Assembly: GCA_029207755.1 (NCBI GenBank)
Contig: JARCOQ010000007.1
Location: 38,583,656-38,647,655 of the forward strand
Length of the DNA stretch: 64,000 nt
Reading direction: 5' to 3'
Source: Chamaea fasciata
Lineage: Eukaryota; Chordata; Aves; Passeriformes; Sylviidae
Made by a program: the position numbers and the translations under genes. Below, one piece after another: positions 62,106 through 64,000 of this stretch. The notes under the pieces were generated by a model. It did not search any database. It was not told the DNA's origin and saw only the letters and a list, made by a program, of their open reading frames with translations. Within the stretch, counting starts at the first letter, position 1. Every line of letters starts with the position of its first letter.

Positions 62106-64000
62106 GTAGGGACTTTAAAGATATTAATAAGGAACCTCAGGTGTTATACCAGTGCTAGGCAGTGACTGGAGTGTGTTTGTTCTTGCTGATATATGGCTGA
62201 CTTTGGAAGAAAAGAAAAAAAGGAAAAAACCCACAACCACATACTGCCCCTTAAAAGAACTGGAGTAACAGGAGAGCAGCTGCATGAATATAAAGCTTCA
62301 CCTTTATTTTCTGGATTATTGAAACTGTTTTTGTGTAACTTTCAGAAGTCTTGTTTTAATTCTTAGTCTGTACATTGCACTTTACTTCCCAACCTTTTTT
62401 TTTTTTTTTTTAATTGTTAACAATAAATCTGAAAGTATGTCTTAAAGTAATTTTCTTGGCTATTCATTCCTGGCTTGGGTATGATTAAGCCATCTACTAA
62501 TATTAATGATTTTCTCATTAGTAGCTCAGCTGAAATTAGACAGTAAGGTAAGGCTTGGAGGTAAAGGTGACCTTGGTTAACTTGGGGCTTCCCCAGTTGA
62601 TGGAGTTTTCATCTTCATCAGGATGCAAGTATTTTTTGTATTTTTAGTTGGTTGACCAGACACAATTGTTCAGAGATAACGTTCTTCTATGTTTCATGAC
62701 AGAAACCTAAGAGGAAAAAAAACCCACTGAATTTGAGATTACATTACATGACTGACTGACTTTGTAGGAGAGACTTTTCAGAAGTGGCTTGTGACTAGAT
62801 TGTGACATGTAGAAGGAAGAAAGAGGAAGACATAAAAAAGAGACCCTCACTTTAGGACGGATTTTTGCTACTAAGTGACTGTATAGGTTAAAAAATCCAA
62901 AATGGAATAGGTGTATCAACATCACAATTTCCCTCTATATCAGAGCCTCATAGCTTCTTGTATATTTCCTTTTTTTGAGTTTTATACTTTGTATTCTCTC
63001 TCAAAAGATACTAAATGTCAAGTTTCTCATGGAGAGTCTGTTTAGAAAAAAGAGGAAATGCTTCATTTTGTAGATGATGCTTTTCTTTCATATATGAAGG
63101 AATATCTGCCTATGTTATTCTGTAAAATAAACTACTTGTAAACCCCTTTTAATTTATGGAATTTCGAGCTGTTATGAAGTTCAAAAGTTTTTGAATCATG
63201 TACTCTGTAAATAAAAATAGTCATGGTGGTGTAAGTTAGCGGAGAATTGTATTCTGACAATTTAAATGTGTAATGGCTTAATCAGGTTTAGTGTTTTTAG
63301 ACCTTTAGGGGTCAGCATACCCTAAGAATGGTTCAAAAGGTTAAGTTTTCCAAAGTAGGCAAATGAAACTGATTCTCTGTGAAATAGTTTCTTCTAATTG
63401 CAAGAAATTATGTTCTGCTGCTGCTCAGGGATACTTTTAAAACTGAATAGTTACTGAGTTTCATGTGTATTATTTTTCTGATGCATTAAGTTAATATTTT
63501 GTGCTGTTTAGACAGCTGTTTCTTCCAAGCTAACATTTATGGATTCATGTATCCAATAAAAGTTGTAATATAAACAAAAGTTACATTTATACAGTTTTCT
63601 TTAGCATAATCATAAGTCATTTAATTCTTTGTGCTTTTGCTCCTAGGGAAGTTAGAAAAAGGGATTATGGGTAAATCTATCATCACAATGGTGTGGATGA
63701 GGAATTTTTTCTTAGAATTTGGGTACTAACAGCTAAATTGCATTCACTTATCATAAAGATAATAGGTCGATTTCAGCAGCATAATGTTCGATATGTGCCC
63801 TTGGTAGATACTCCGGTGCATTTTCTCATTGTATTACTTAATCACAGCAACTTTTCATTTTCTGTGTAAATGTGTGTGTTGAGGAGTGTACTATTGTGTG
63901 ACCTGTTTGCCCTGCCACCTTTGTATCTTTCCTTTGGCAGTTGGTACTGTACTGTATTTAGATGTTCCTTTCTTGTAACTTGGAAGTTTAAAAGCTGGGT

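Larger units (their letters stand above)
55191..64000. other. AT-rich probable intron
   Basis: Unique sequence with two weak plus-strand exon candidates (60.64 and 62.03 kb) and a conserved-looking block at 60.15-60.42 kb. T runs lie at 61,071-61,082 and 62,395-62,411. No mobile element was recognised. A patch with retained CpG lies at 57.1-57.3 kb. Confidence 0.45.

Overview
This window looks like nuclear DNA from a bird. Five stretches match avian CR1 (chicken repeat 1) LINEs, including 3' ends of the TCTATGATTCT type. Two stretches match avian ERVL-type long terminal repeats. The background is AT-rich with large introns or intergenic DNA, plus long pyrimidine and G/T or A/C simple repeats. 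There are no bacterial-style operons, rRNA, tRNA or CRISPR arrays that I can see. I cannot name the species or the chromosome.

Layout. About 1-28 kb is AT-rich and fits introns plus small exons of a minus-strand gene. Candidate exons are proposed at 0.49-0.75, 1.49-1.54, 2.26-2.45, 2.66-2.79, 5.22-5.36, 11.55-11.64, 18.0-18.15 and 27.99-28.10 kb, all low to modest confidence. The strongest is 5,223-5,362. Two CpG islands lie at about 28.19-29.22 kb and 30.75-31.52 kb. The first holds a likely minus-strand first exon (ATG at 28,746, donor at 28,680/28,679). The second holds a likely plus-strand non-coding first exon (donor at 31,056/31,057). I read this as a divergent promoter pair. By eye, the plus strand is A/C-leaning left of the islands and T/G-leaning right of them, as expected if transcription runs away from the islands in both directions. 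From 31.5 to 64 kb I read a long first intron of the plus-strand gene, with weak candidate exons at 60.64 and 62.03 kb.

Repeats. CR1 fragments lie at 9.04, 21.08 and 41.66 kb (plus) and at 52.60 and 54.78 kb (minus). A solo LTR of about 1.04 kb lies at 34.12 kb (plus) and a 0.59 kb LTR at 41.95 kb (minus). Very long pyrimidine microsatellites occur at 4.05-4.53 and 25.55-25.83 kb. Two 18-base G runs and a G/T-rich block could form G-quadruplexes. A tight perfect double hairpin lies at 44.78-44.85 kb.

I did not recognise either gene product, and I found no convincing novel biological system. The most useful leads are the divergent promoter with its flanking candidate exons, the double hairpin, and a conserved-looking AT-rich block near 60.2-60.4 kb.
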